The notes beneath the pieces are model-generated. The model was given only the letters and a program-made list of their open reading frames with translations, was not told where the DNA came from and did no database searches. A stretch of DNA of 64,000 nucleotides from Microbacterium sp. LWO12-1.2 (lineage in GTDB: Bacteria > Actinomycetota > Actinomycetes > Actinomycetales > Microbacteriaceae), in NCBI RefSeq assembly GCF_040675875.1, contig NZ_JBEGII010000001.1:1674001-1738000 (forward strand), written 5' to 3'. The position numbers and the translations under genes were made by a program. Below, one piece after another: positions 16,104-26,351 of the stretch. Positions within the stretch are counted from its first letter, which is position 1. Each line of letters begins with the position of its first letter.

Positions 16104-19100
16104 TTAGTGCGAGGGACGGATCACGACCAAAAGATCTCCCGCATCCACCTGCTGCGTCTCGGCGATCGCGTGGCGCTCGACGACTCCGTCGACGGGCGAG
16201 GTGATGGCCGCTTCCATCTTCATCGCCTCGATCGAAGCGACCGGTTCGCCGGCCCTGACGACAGCACCGATCTCGGCCTTGAGCGTCACCACACCCGAGA
16301 ACGGAGCGGCCACCTGACCGGGCACCGAGGTGTCGGCCTTCTCGACCTCGTGCGCGTCCACCGCGATGGAACGGTCACGGATGAACACCGGGCGCAGCTG
16401 ACCGTTCAGCGTCGTCATGACGGTGCGCATGCCCCGATCGTCGGCGTCGCCGATGGCTTCGAGCCCGACGTAGAGCTGCACGCCCCGATCGATCTCGATC
16501 AGGTGCTCCTGTCCCTGCACCAGGCCGTAGAGGTAGTCGCTCGTGTCGAGCACCGAGAGGTCGCCGAACAGCTCGCGCATCTGCGTGAACTCCTGGGTCG
16601 GCGCGGGGAACAGCAGCGTGTTCAGCCGCGCGCGTCGCGTGACGCTGTCGCCGCCGAGGGCCGCTTCGTCGTCCGCTGTGAGGGCCGTCACACCAGGCCG
16701 CACCGAGCGACCGGCGAGGACCTTCGTGCGGAAGGGCTCCGGCCATCCGCCCGGCAGGTCGCCCAGCTCTCCGGCCATGAAGCCCACGACCGAGTCCGGC
16801 ACATCGTACTTCTCGGGGTTCGCCTCGAAGTCGGCGGGGTCGGCCTTGACGGCGGCGAGGTGCAGGGCGAGGTCGCCGACCACCTTCGACGACGGCGTCA
16901 CCTTCGGCACCCGTCCGAGGATGCGGTCCGCCGCGGCGTACATGTCCTCGATGAGTTCGAAGTCGTCGGCGAGACCGAGCGCCTTCGCCTGCTGGCGCAG
17001 GTTGGACAGCTGGCCGCCAGGGATCTCGTGGTGGTAGACACGGCCGGTGGGGCCGGGCAGGCCAGACTCGAAAGGCGCGTACTGGTGACGGACCGCCTCC
17101 CAGTAGGGCTCGAGATCGGATACTCCCGCGAGATCGATGCCGCTGTCGCGGTCGGTGTGCGCGAGTGCGGCGACGAGTGCGGACAGCGAGGGCTGGCTGG
17201 TCGTTCCCGACAGCGGGGCGGATGCCGCATCCACGGCATCGACTCCCACCGCGCTGGCGGCGAGCAGGGTCGCGAGCTGACCGCCGGGCGTATCGTGCGT
17301 GTGCAGGTGCACCGGGAGGTCGAAGCGCTCGCGGAGTGCAGCGACGAGCTTCGCTGCGGCCGCAGGACGCAGGAGTCCCGCCATGTCCTTGATCGCGATG
17401 ATGTGCGCTCCGGCGTCGACGATCTGCTGGGCGAGCCCCAGGTAGTAGTCGAGCGTGTAGAGATCCTCGGCCGGATTGAGCAGGTCGCCGGTGTAGCACA
17501 GCGCCACTTCGGCGACCGCGGTGCCGGTGCGGCGCACCGCGTCGATCGCCGGTCGCATCTGCTCGACGTCGTTGAGCGCGTCGAAGATGCGGAAGATGTC
17601 GACTCCGCTCGCCGCGGCCTCGGCGACGAAGGCATCGGTCACGGCCGTCGGGTACGGCGTGTAACCGACCGTGTTGCGCCCCCGCAGCAGCATCTGGATC
17701 GCGACGTTCGGCAGCGCGGACCGCAGCTTGTCGAGACGCTCCCAGGGATCTTCGCCGAGGAACCGGAGAGCGACGTCGTAGGTCGCGCCACCCCACGCCT
17801 CGACAGAGAGCAGGCCAGGGGTCAGCTGTGAGATGTACGGCGCGGCAGCGACGAGGTCCTTCGTACGCACACGCGTGGCGAGCAGCGACTGGTGAGCGTC
17901 GCGGAACGTCGTGTCGGTGATCGCGAGCGCGGTCTGCTCTCGCAGGCTGCGCGCGAAGCCCTCGGGGCCGAGTTCGAGCAGTCGCTGGCGAGAGCCGGGG
18001 ACCGGCTGCGCGGTCAGGTCGACGGCCGGGAGCTTGGTCCGCGGGTCCACGACACCGGGGTGCGCGCCGTGCGGCTTGTTGACGGTGACGTCCACGAGCC
18101 AGTTCAGCATCTTGGTGCCGCGGTCCTTCGACACCCGACCACGCAGGAGCTCAGGGCGCTCGTCGATGAACGAGGTGCTGACGTCACCGGCGATGAAGGC
18201 CTCGTCCTCGAGCAGCGCCTGGAGGAACGGGATGTTGGTGGAGACGCCGCGGATGCGGAACTCGGCCAGCGCACGGCGCGCACGCGCGACCGCTGCGGGG
18301 AAGTCGCGCCCGCGACACGTGAGCTTGGCGAGCATCGAGTCGAAGTGCGGGCTGATCTGCGCACCCTGGTGCACGGTTCCGCCATCGAGGCGGATGCCGG
18401 CGCCGCCGGGAGAACGGTATGTGGTGATCTTGCCCGTGTCGGGGCGGAAGCCCTGGGTCGGATCCTCCGTGGTGATACGGCACTGGAGCGCCGCCCCACG
18501 AAGGTGCAGGTTCTCCTGCTGCAGCCCCAGCTGCGCAAGGGACTGCCCGGCGGCGATCCGCATCTGGCTCTGGACGAGGTCGACGTCGGTCACCTCCTCG
18601 GTCACCGTGTGCTCGACCTGGATGCGCGGGTTCATCTCGATGAACACGACCTCGCCGGCGCGCTCCCCCGCGGTCTCCAGCAGGAACTCGACCGTTCCGG
18701 CGTTCTCGTAGCCGATCGACCGTGCGAATGCGACCGCGTAGCCGTGCAGGGCGGTGCGGATACTGTCATCCAGGTTCGGGGCCGGAGCGATCTCGACGAC
18801 CTTCTGGTGACGACGCTGCACCGAGCAGTCGCGCTCGAAGAGGTGGACGGTCTCGCCGGTCTTGTCAGCGAGGATCTGCACTTCGATGTGGCGTGGCCGC
18901 ACCACCGCCTGTTCCAGGAACATGCGCGCGTCGCCGAACGCACTGGCCGCCTCGCGCATCGCCTCCGCGAGCGCCGGCGCCAGCTCATCGGCCGTCGCGA
19001 CACGCCGCATACCGCGACCGCCACCGCCGGCGACGGCCTTCGCGAAGAGCGGGAATCCGATCTCCTCCGCCTGGGATACCAGGAGCTCGACGTCGTCCGA

Positions 19101-19511
19101 GGCCTCGGTCGATCGCAGCACCGGCACGCCGGCTTCGATCGCGTGCCGCTTGGCCTCGACCTTGTTGCCCGCCATCTCGAGCACCGCGGCCGGCGGTCCG
19201 ATGAAGACGATGCCGTTCGCGGCTGCCTTCTCCGCCAGCTCAGGGTTCTCGGACAGGAACCCGTATCCCGGGTAGATCGCATCGGCGCCGGACTCGCGCG
19301 CGACGCGGATGATCTCGTCGACGCTGAGGTAGGCGCGCACGGGGTGACCGCGCTCGCCGATCTCGTAGGCTTCGTCCGCCTTCAGCCTGTGCACGGAACC
19401 GCGGTCCTCGTGCGGGAAGACGGCGACGGTCCTGGCTCCGACTTCGACAGCCGCACGGAAGGCACGAATTGCGATCTCGCCGCGATTGGCCACAAGGATC
19501 TTCTTGAACAT
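16104..19511 (-). CDS. pyc: Pyruvate carboxylase
   Basis: Anaplerotic ATP- and biotin-dependent conversion of pyruvate to oxaloacetate. 1135 aa, full length. The biotin carboxylase domain comes first (FKKILVANRGEIAIRAFRA; ATP loop GGGGRGMR; EMNPRIQVEHTVTEEVT). The carboxyltransferase domain follows (DTTFRDAHQSLLATR, EAWGGATYDVALRFL, LHTHDTPGGQLATLLAA), then the C-terminal biotinyl domain with the target lysine in EAMKMEA. Start chosen at the ATG at 19511 with AGAGGTG upstream; the in-frame GTG at 19517 would consume that site. Monocistronic, divergent from the ParA gene. Confidence 0.98.
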   Translation of the reverse strand: MFKKILVANRGEIAIRAFRAAVEVGARTVAVFPHEDRGSVHRLKADEAYEIGERGHPVRAYLSVDEIIRVARESGADAIYPGYGFLSENPELAEKAAANGIVFIGPPAAVLEMAGNKVEAKRHAIEAGVPVLRSTEASDDVELLVSQAEEIGFPLFAKAVAGGGGRGMRRVATADELAPALAEAMREAASAFGDARMFLEQAVVRPRHIEVQILADKTGETVHLFERDCSVQRRHQKVVEIAPAPNLDDSIRTALHGYAVAFARSIGYENAGTVEFLLETAGERAGEVVFIEMNPRIQVEHTVTEEVTDVDLVQSQMRIAAGQSLAQLGLQQENLHLRGAALQCRITTEDPTQGFRPDTGKITTYRSPGGAGIRLDGGTVHQGAQISPHFDSMLAKLTCRGRDFPAAVARARRALAEFRIRGVSTNIPFLQALLEDEAFIAGDVSTSFIDERPELLRGRVSKDRGTKMLNWLVDVTVNKPHGAHPGVVDPRTKLPAVDLTAQPVPGSRQRLLELGPEGFARSLREQTALAITDTTFRDAHQSLLATRVRTKDLVAAAPYISQLTPGLLSVEAWGGATYDVALRFLGEDPWERLDKLRSALPNVAIQMLLRGRNTVGYTPYPTAVTDAFVAEAAASGVDIFRIFDALNDVEQMRPAIDAVRRTGTAVAEVALCYTGDLLNPAEDLYTLDYYLGLAQQIVDAGAHIIAIKDMAGLLRPAAAAKLVAALRERFDLPVHLHTHDTPGGQLATLLAASAVGVDAVDAASAPLSGTTSQPSLSALVAALAHTDRDSGIDLAGVSDLEPYWEAVRHQYAPFESGLPGPTGRVYHHEIPGGQLSNLRQQAKALGLADDFELIEDMYAAADRILGRVPKVTPSSKVVGDLALHLAAVKADPADFEANPEKYDVPDSVVGFMAGELGDLPGGWPEPFRTKVLAGRSVRPGVTALTADDEAALGGDSVTRRARLNTLLFPAPTQEFTQMRELFGDLSVLDTSDYLYGLVQGQEHLIEIDRGVQLYVGLEAIGDADDRGMRTVMTTLNGQLRPVFIRDRSIAVDAHEVEKADTSVPGQVAAPFSGVVTLKAEIGAVVRAGEPVASIEAMKMEAAITSPVDGVVERHAIAETQQVDAGDLLVVIRPSH

Positions 19512-19591
19512 GCACACCTCTGATAGCTCGATGTGCGGCGTTTTCGACGCACATGGGGCGGGGCTGAGTGTTCCCCCAGCCTAGGGGAAGG

Positions 19592-19605
19592 TAACGTGGA
19601 GTCCG
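19592..19605 (+). promoter_or_regulatory. -10 element for a leaderless parA transcript
   Basis: TAACGT (19592-19597), seven nucleotides, then GTG at 19605. An alternative reading uses AGGGGAAGG as a ribosome site for an in-frame GTG at 19596. Confidence 0.45.
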
Positions 19606-20417
19606 TGCACGTACTCAGCGTCAGCTCTCTCAAGGGAGGCGTCGGCAAGACGACCGTGACCCTCGGCCTGGCCTCAGCGGCCTTCGCCCGGGGCGTCCGT
19701 ACTCTCGTCGTCGACCTCGACCCTCAGTCCGATGTGTCCACCGGGATGGATATCCAGGTGGCAGGTCGGCTCAACATCGCCGATGTCCTGGCGAATCCGA
19801 AGGAGAAGGTCGTCCGACAGGCGATCACCTCCAGCGGGTGGGCGAAGGTGCACCCCGGCACCATCGACGTGCTGATCGGCAGCCCGTCGGCGATCAACTT
19901 CGACGGGCCGCACCCCAGCGTGCGCGACGTGTGGAAGCTCGAAGAGGCACTCGCCGCCGTCGAAGCCGACTACGACCTCGTGCTCATCGACTGTGCGCCG
20001 TCGTTGAACGCTCTGACGCGCACAGCGTGGGCAGCCAGTGACCGTGTCATGGTCGTCACAGAGCCCGGTCTCTTCTCCGTGGCCGCCGCGGACCGCGCCC
20101 TCCGCGCGATCGAAGAGATCCGTCGTGGTCTCTCGCCTCGTCTGCAGCCGCTGGGCATCGTGGTGAACCGCGTGCGTCCGCAGTCCATCGAGCACCAGTT
20201 CCGCATCAAGGAACTCCGCGACATGTTCGGACCGCTCGTCCTCTCGCCCCAGCTCCCCGAGCGCACCTCGTTGCAGCAGGCGCAGGGCGCAGCGAAGCCT
20301 CTGCACATCTGGCCCGGCGATTCCGCACAGGAACTCGCCGCGGACTTCGACCAGCTCCTCGACCGCATCATCCGCACCGGGCGCATCGCCGTCGCGGACA
20401 ACGGAACGCAGAACTGA
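19605..20417 (+). CDS. ParA/Soj family ATPase
   Basis: Walker-type ATPase of 270 aa: [24 protein letters not shown] (P-loop with the signature lysine), TLVVDLDPQSDVSTGMDI, YDLVLIDCAPSLNALTRTAW. This is the class of chromosome or cargo-positioning ATPases. The gene is not beside parB or an origin, so it is likely the solitary actinobacterial ParA found upstream of the MerR/FHA block, not the chromosome-origin ParA. The GTG at 19605 gives the family N-terminus VHVLSVSSLKGG; GTG at 19596 adds three residues. Followed by a strong terminator. Confidence 0.9.
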   Translation: MHVLSVSSLKGGVGKTTVTLGLASAAFARGVRTLVVDLDPQSDVSTGMDIQVAGRLNIADVLANPKEKVVRQAITSSGWAKVHPGTIDVLIGSPSAINFDGPHPSVRDVWKLEEALAAVEADYDLVLIDCAPSLNALTRTAWAASDRVMVVTEPGLFSVAAADRALRAIEEIRRGLSPRLQPLGIVVNRVRPQSIEHQFRIKELRDMFGPLVLSPQLPERTSLQQAQGAAKPLHIWPGDSAQELAADFDQLLDRIIRTGRIAVADNGTQN

Positions 20418-20435
20418 CGACCACACGCGCACACA

Positions 20436-20472
20436 GCAGAACGGCCATCCTCATCGAGGATGGCCGTTCTGC
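20436..20472. terminator. Terminator between parA and the MerR gene
   Basis: A 17-bp inverted repeat (20436-20452 and 20456-20472) with a 3-nt loop, left arm GCAGAACGGCCATCCTC, serves two convergent genes. Confidence 0.87.
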
Positions 20473-20490
20473 GTGAAGCGGAAGTCTCTT

Positions 20491-21036
20491 CTAGGCGGAG
20501 CGCTGAGAGCGGCGTGCGCTGAGTTCGTCGACGGGATCGGGCACGGTCGCGTCGAACTGCACGAGCGTGGACTCGACCTCACGCAGCACCTTGCCCACGG
20601 CGATGCCGAACACACCCTGACCGCGGCTGACCAGGTCGATGACCTCGTCGTTCGAGGTGCAGAGGTAGACAGAGGCACCGTCGCTCATCAGCGTCGTACC
20701 TGCGAGATCGCGGATGCCTGCGCGGCGGAGTTCCTCCACCGCGGTGCGGATCTGCTGCAGGGAGATGCCGGTGTCGAGCAGGCTCTTGACGAGCTTGAGC
20801 ACGAGGATGTCACGGAAGCCGTACAGACGCTGCGAACCGGAGCCGCTGGCGCCGCGCACCGTGGGCTCTACGAGCTCGGTGCGAGCCCAATAGTCGAGCT
20901 GGCGGTAGGTGATACCGGCGGCACGTGCGGCGACAGCGCCGCGGTAGCCGACCTCGTCATCCATGGCCGGAAGACCGTCCGTGAAGAGGAGTTCGGGCAC
21001 GAAGCGCGGGTCTCCTGCGAGCTCATCCGCATTCAT
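20491..21036 (-). CDS. MerR-family transcriptional regulator (Rv1830-like)
   Basis: 181 aa. A short acidic N-terminus precedes a MerR HTH that begins GYRGAVAARAAGITYRQLDYWARTELVEPT, then SQRLYGFRDILVLKLVKSLLDTGISLQQIRTAVEEL. The C-terminal domain (GTTLMSDGASVYLCTSNDEVIDLVSRGQGVFGIAVGKVLREVE) is typical of Rv1830-type actinobacterial MerR proteins rather than metal- or drug-sensing ones, as no Cys cluster is present. In Actinobacteria these genes sit with garA and ftsR, as here. Target genes are not evident from sequence. Confidence 0.9.
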   Translation of the reverse strand: MNADELAGDPRFVPELLFTDGLPAMDDEVGYRGAVAARAAGITYRQLDYWARTELVEPTVRGASGSGSQRLYGFRDILVLKLVKSLLDTGISLQQIRTAVEELRRAGIRDLAGTTLMSDGASVYLCTSNDEVIDLVSRGQGVFGIAVGKVLREVESTLVQFDATVPDPVDELSARRSQRSA

Positions 21037-21135
21037 CTGAAATCCTCCCTGGAACGGTTATCTCCACGGTAGAGCAGTGCCCAGGCAGCGGCAATGACAT
21101 CCGTGCGACACCGAAGGTGTGTCGCAATCAGTTCG

Positions 21136-21822
21136 TTACGAAAGGACCCGCGACAACGCATCCTTGACGAAGAGCGAGCGCACCTCGTCGATCTTGGTGG
21201 CCAGTTCAGGAGCCAGTTCACTCGCCTTGGCGCGAGAGGCGGCATCCGTCCGGCGGAGCAGAGCCGACATCGCCGACTCGATGAGCGCGACCTCGCGCTC
21301 GGCGCCCTGGCGCAGCGAGCGGAGGTGACGGGGCTCGATGCCGTGACGGTCGAGCGCCACGAGGCCGCGCAGCAGCGTGACGACCGATTCTGAGTAGGTC
21401 TCCTGTGCCGTGATGACGCCCGTGCTGATCGCATCGTTGAGCAGCTGGGGCCCCGCTCCGGCGGCGGCGAGGAGCTCATCGCGACGGTAACGACGCGGCG
21501 TCGGCGCGATCGAGGGAGGCGGTGCGAGTACGGCCCCTTCGCCGCGCGCATCCGCTTCGTCGAGCTGCTCGCGGATGACGCTCAACGGAAGGTAGTGATC
21601 GCGCTGCAGCGTGAGGCCGAGACGGAGCCGTTCGATGTCAGCCGTGGAGAACTTGCGATACCCGGACTCGGTCCGTGAGGGAGTGACGATGCCCTGGACC
21701 TCGAGGAAGCGCAGCTTGCTGGAGGTGAGCTCGGGGAACTCCGGTGTGAGCCTGGCCAGCACCTGGCCGATACTCAACAGGCCCGCGGACGCAGAGCGTT
21801 CGCGGGCGGGAGAGGCCGCCAT
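21136..21822 (-). CDS. ftsR: MerR-like cell-division regulator FtsR (Rv1828-like)
   Basis: 228 aa. N-terminal MerR-type winged helix: LLSIGQVLARLTPEFPELTSSKLRFLEVQGIVTPSRTESGYRKFSTADIERLRL. The extended PEFPELTSSKLRFLEVQG segment is diagnostic of the Rv1828/FtsR group, which in Corynebacterium activates ftsZ expression. The remaining residues form a helical C-terminal domain (RDELLAAAGAGPQLLNDAISTGVIT). The ATG shares one base with the stop of the upstream FHA gene (TGATG). The arrangement garA-ftsR-Rv1830-like is conserved in Actinobacteria. Confidence 0.92.
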   Translation of the reverse strand: MAASPARERSASAGLLSIGQVLARLTPEFPELTSSKLRFLEVQGIVTPSRTESGYRKFSTADIERLRLGLTLQRDHYLPLSVIREQLDEADARGEGAVLAPPPSIAPTPRRYRRDELLAAAGAGPQLLNDAISTGVITAQETYSESVVTLLRGLVALDRHGIEPRHLRSLRQGAEREVALIESAMSALLRRTDAASRAKASELAPELATKIDEVRSLFVKDALSRVLS

Positions 21823-22307
21823 CAGATGTTCGCCGTGGGGCGATCGACAGGTGAGACGAAGAAGTTGAGGCGGAACTTGCCGACGCGAACCTCGGAGCCG
21901 TCCACCAACGGGCTGCGGTCGACGCGTTCGCCGTTCACATAGGTGCCGTTGAGGGAGCGCTGATCGATGATCTCGAAGGTCGATCCGTTGCGGGTGACCT
22001 CAGCGTGACGACGAGACACGGTCACGTCGTCGAAGAAGATGTCGGCCTCGGGGTGGCGTCCGACCGTGGTCACGTCGGTGTCCAGGAGGTACCGCGCACC
22101 GGCGAGGGCGCCGGATCGCACCAGGAGAAGTGCGGATCCCGAAGGAAGCGCCGCGATCGCGGTCTGTTCCACATCGGTGAGTTCCACACCGAACGGCACG
22201 AAGGACAGGTCCGAATCGTGTCCGAACGTCTGTGTCACGTCGTGTCGTTGTTCGCCGGAACGGTGAATGGCCGAGTCACCTGCCGGTCGGCTGTCGCTGT
22301 CTGTCAC
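21822..22307 (-). CDS. garA: FHA-domain regulator of central metabolism (GarA/OdhI)
   Basis: 161 aa. The C-terminal half is an FHA domain: GARYLLDTDVTTVGRHPEADIFFDDVTVSRRHAEV, then SLNGTYVNGERVD and VRVGKFRLNFF. GarA/OdhI inhibits the E1 subunit of 2-oxoglutarate dehydrogenase and acts on glutamate enzymes; phosphorylation of an N-terminal ETT-type motif by PASTA kinases turns this off by intramolecular binding. Here the corresponding segment reads DVTQTFGHDSDLSF, so the canonical ETT is altered, though Thr residues remain. lpdA, a subunit of the target complex, lies 0.8 kb away. GTG start with GAGGAGGG upstream. Confidence 0.9.
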   Translation of the reverse strand: MTDSDSRPAGDSAIHRSGEQRHDVTQTFGHDSDLSFVPFGVELTDVEQTAIAALPSGSALLLVRSGALAGARYLLDTDVTTVGRHPEADIFFDDVTVSRRHAEVTRNGSTFEIIDQRSLNGTYVNGERVDRSPLVDGSEVRVGKFRLNFFVSPVDRPTANI

Positions 22308-22395
22308 TGTGCCCTCCTCACGATCCAGACTAACGGATTCCGAGGCCCTCCTGGGAGGCCGCGTTCACACTCAGGCATCCCATACCGGAGATTCA

Positions 22396-22408
22396 TAGGC
22401 TGGGAGCG
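22396..22408 (+). promoter_or_regulatory. -10 element for a leaderless copC transcript
   Basis: TAGGCT (22396-22401), then GGGAGC and GTG at 22408. The spacer is identical to the one before the gene at 47410. Confidence 0.55.
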
Positions 22409-23058
22409 TGCAGACCACAGCCCGCCGCCTCCCCCTCGTCCCCGTCGCGCTCGCCGCGACCCTCCTCGCCGCGTTCCTGGTGCTCTTCTCACCGCTCGCC
22501 GCCTCCGCGCACGACGCCTTGGTGTCGTCGTCTCCGGAGGCCGACAGCACGGTCGAGACGCTCCCGAGCGAGCTGACGCTCACCTTCAGCGCCAAGCTGA
22601 TCACCGGAGACGGCGCGACCGAGGTCGTCGTGACCGATGCCGACGGCAACGCGGTCACCGACGGCGCCCCGACGGTCGACGGGGCGATCGTGACGCAGCC
22701 GCTGAAGGCCGAAACAATCGCCGGCGAGTACCACGTCATCTGGAAGGTCGTCTCGAGCGACGGTCACCCGACGTCGGACGAGTTCTTCTTCACCGTGACC
22801 AGCGGCTCCGTCGAGCCCCCTACTGCCATCCCCACGACGGCCCCCGCCACGGCCGCCCCTTCGCCGGACGCGACCACGACCCCGGGTGCGACGACCACGC
22901 CGGCACCGGATGCCGAGGCCTCGTCCGGCGCATCAGCCTGGATCTGGGCTCTCTCGATCGGCGGCATCGCGGTCATCGCGGCGCTGATGGTCTGGTTCAC
23001 CGTTCGCGCCCGGAAGAACGGCTCCGCGACCGATTCCGACCCCTCCGCGGAGCGATAG
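22408..23058 (+). CDS. CopC-domain exported copper-binding protein
   Basis: 216 aa. Signal peptide (LVPVALAATLLAAFLVLFSPLAASA) ending so that the mature protein starts with His (AHDALVSSSPEADSTVETLPSELTLTFSA), the classic CopC N-terminus in which that His ligates copper. DGHPTSDEFFFTV provides the other conserved His motif. A Thr/Ala/Pro linker and one C-terminal membrane helix (WALSIGGIAVIAALMVWF) with a basic tail anchor it. No CopD is adjacent, so it may buffer periplasm-side copper alone. Its stop overlaps the lpdA -10 element. Confidence 0.9.
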   Translation: MQTTARRLPLVPVALAATLLAAFLVLFSPLAASAHDALVSSSPEADSTVETLPSELTLTFSAKLITGDGATEVVVTDADGNAVTDGAPTVDGAIVTQPLKAETIAGEYHVIWKVVSSDGHPTSDEFFFTVTSGSVEPPTAIPTTAPATAAPSPDATTTPGATTTPAPDAEASSGASAWIWALSIGGIAVIAALMVWFTVRARKNGSATDSDPSAER

Positions 23059-23067
23059 GCTTAACTC

Positions 23068-23068
<1 letters not shown>
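23056..23068 (+). promoter_or_regulatory. -10 element for a leaderless lpdA transcript, overlapping the copC stop
   Basis: TAGGCT (23056-23061) contains the copC stop codon; six nucleotides later is the lpdA ATG (23068). lpdA can therefore be transcribed independently. Confidence 0.55.
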
Positions 23069-24465
<1,397 letters not shown>

Positions 24466-24479
24466 TCCATCCGCATCAC

Positions 24480-24513
24480 GAAGGCCCGGTCCGCTCACGC
24501 GGATCGGGCCTTC
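24480..24513. terminator. Terminator between lpdA and the flavin monooxygenase gene
   Basis: An inverted repeat with 15-nt arms (24480-24494 and 24499-24513; GAAGGCCCGGTCCGC with one G-T wobble) and a 4-nt loop, between convergent genes. Confidence 0.85.
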
Positions 24514-24517
24514 TGCG

Positions 24518-25642
24518 TCAGATGCCGCGCATCGTGATCATCCCCGCGCTCCCCCGCCGCAGCGGAGCACTGCCGAGCGTGCGGATGAGGATGTCGCGAG
24601 CCACGAGCGATGCTCCGTGCACCGGTCTGCCCATCGACATGTAGAACGCTGACCGCCGCTGCGCGACCCGCGCGGATCGACGCGTGCGCCGCCCGTAGCC
24701 GCGGAAGTCATAGCGCCCTCCGGCGCGATCGCGCACGATCGTCTCGGCGAGGCGCACGGCGTCCATCCACCCGAGGTTCATACCCTGCCCGCCGATCGGG
24801 CTGATCTCGTGCTGTGCGTCGCCGAGCAGGACCACCCGTCCGCGTCCGTGAGATCGTGCCGTGTGCTGAGCGGCGTCGAAGACGCTCGGCGCCACTTCGT
24901 CCGGCATCTCGGGCCGGACACCGGTGCGGGTCTCCACGACGTCCAGGAACGCGGCAGCGGTCAGCAGCTCGGCGTCCGCGGATCTCCGACGCACGACCCA
25001 GCGCCGACGGCCCGCCGGCAGCGGAAAGGACTCGACCAGACCGTCGGGTTCGCAGTACAGGCGTGCACGTCTGTCGCCTGAGACATCCACGGCGTCCGCC
25101 ATCGCGTAGGTGCCGGCTCCCGCGCGCGGCCGCCAGGCGATCCCGAGCTCCTCGCGTCGCGGGCTGCGCACGCCGTCCGCCGCCACGACCAGCGCCCCGG
25201 TGATCTCGCGGACACCGTCGCTCATGTCGACGGACACGCGCACGAACGGCCCCTCATCACGCACTCCCCGCACGGCATGCGCCGAAAGCAGGGCACCAGG
25301 CGAGAGCATCCCCAACCGCTCCCGCAGCAGCGCATCGGTCTGCTGCTGCGGGAGGACGAGGACCGGCCGATCCGAGGTGAAGGAGAGCGAGGCCAGGGTG
25401 CGTCCTCGGCTGATCACATCACCGCCGTCCAACCGGAGAGCCCGCTGCCGGACCGACGACCCCAGTTCCACCGCGTCGAGCGCGTCCTGACCCGGCCGGT
25501 GGATGCCGATCGCCCGCGTGCGAGGGTCAGCCTCAGCGCGCCGCTCGCACACCACGACGTCGATCCCCTCCTGCACCAGCAGACAGGCGAGCAGCAGGCC
25601 AACGGGACCCGCGCCCACGATCACGACCTCATGGTCGGGCAT
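24518..25642 (-). CDS. FAD-dependent monooxygenase (aromatic hydroxylase type) of the T3PKS operon
   Basis: 374-aa group A flavoprotein monooxygenase: FAD Rossmann motif VVIVGAGPVGLLLACLLVQEG, DG motif LVVAADGVRSPRREELG, and the FAD ribityl motif VVLLGDAQHEISPIGGQGMNLGWMDA. Relatives hydroxylate phenolic rings using NAD(P)H. It is the last gene of a three-gene leftward operon (type III PKS, methyltransferase, monooxygenase) and overlaps the methyltransferase gene by 14 nt. By analogy to Streptomyces srsC it probably oxidises the resorcinol or quinol ring made by the PKS (inference). About 374 aa is normal for this group. Confidence 0.9.
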   Translation of the reverse strand: MPDHEVVIVGAGPVGLLLACLLVQEGIDVVVCERRAEADPRTRAIGIHRPGQDALDAVELGSSVRQRALRLDGGDVISRGRTLASLSFTSDRPVLVLPQQQTDALLRERLGMLSPGALLSAHAVRGVRDEGPFVRVSVDMSDGVREITGALVVAADGVRSPRREELGIAWRPRAGAGTYAMADAVDVSGDRRARLYCEPDGLVESFPLPAGRRRWVVRRRSADAELLTAAAFLDVVETRTGVRPEMPDEVAPSVFDAAQHTARSHGRGRVVLLGDAQHEISPIGGQGMNLGWMDAVRLAETIVRDRAGGRYDFRGYGRRTRRSARVAQRRSAFYMSMGRPVHGASLVARDILIRTLGSAPLRRGSAGMITMRGI

Positions 25643-26351
25643 GGCCCGGCTCCCACCGCAGTTCGAGCCGGAAGGGCGCCCTCGCGCGTACGGTCCATCC
25701 TTCCGGAGCAGCGGCCGCGAGCTCCTCCCGCGTGTACGAGCGGCGGATGCTGATCAATCCGTCCTCGCGGATGAAGGTCCCGGCCAGGACCGTGCGGGCG
25801 AAGGGGGCGGTAGCGCCGCGGAAGAGCGCGTAGGCCGCGCCGGCCCGCGCGATGTCGTGGTGGACGACGACCCCGGTATCGCCGACGAGCCTCCGGGTGT
25901 CGTGGAGCATCTGCGGCAGCTCGGCATCCGAGAGATGGTGCAGCACGTGGTTGGACAGCACCACGTCGAACTGCGCCCCTTCCTCCACCAGCTCGTCCGC
26001 CAGTGCGCAGCGGTAGCCGATCCCGGCGCCGTCGTCGTGCGCCTCCGCCCACCGGATCGCCCGCTCGTCGGCATCCAGCGCCGTGATGTCCGCCGTCAGC
26101 CCATCGCGTCGGAGGCGTCGGGCGAGATCACGGCACAGGTCTCCACCCCCGGCTCCCACATCGAGGATGCGCACGGGGCCGCGACGGGCCCGTGCGCGGA
26201 TGTCGCGTCGATAGACACCGCCGGGGCGCGAGACCAGGGCGTTCACGATGCGGAATCGGTCGTAGGTGAGACCGAGCATCCGCTCATCGGCGTCGGGCTC
26301 GTCCATCAGCTCGCGAGCGTCGACGGCCCGGGCCGACAGGTCAGGCCCCAC
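25629..26351 (-). CDS. Class I SAM-dependent methyltransferase of the T3PKS operon
   Basis: 240 aa with Rossmann methyltransferase motifs: motif I VRILDVGAGGGDLCRDLARRL, acidic loop ALDADERAIRWAE, motif VVLSNHVLHHLSDAELPQML. Soluble, without membrane helices, so it differs from the membrane-type methyltransferase SrsB of the Streptomyces srsABC cluster. Probably methylates a hydroxyl or ring carbon of the polyketide product (inference). The start is a GTG at 26351 inside the 3' end of the PKS gene (11-nt overlap), and its own 3' end overlaps the monooxygenase gene. Confidence 0.87.
   Translation of the reverse strand: MGPDLSARAVDARELMDEPDADERMLGLTYDRFRIVNALVSRPGGVYRRDIRARARRGPVRILDVGAGGGDLCRDLARRLRRDGLTADITALDADERAIRWAEAHDDGAGIGYRCALADELVEEGAQFDVVLSNHVLHHLSDAELPQMLHDTRRLVGDTGVVVHHDIARAGAAYALFRGATAPFARTVLAGTFIREDGLISIRRSYTREELAAAAPEGWTVRARAPFRLELRWEPGHARP

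Noticed and set aside
17892..19523. 543-aa plus-strand frame opposite pyruvate carboxylase
   Set aside because: Arg/Leu/Asp-rich shadow of pyc with no domain.
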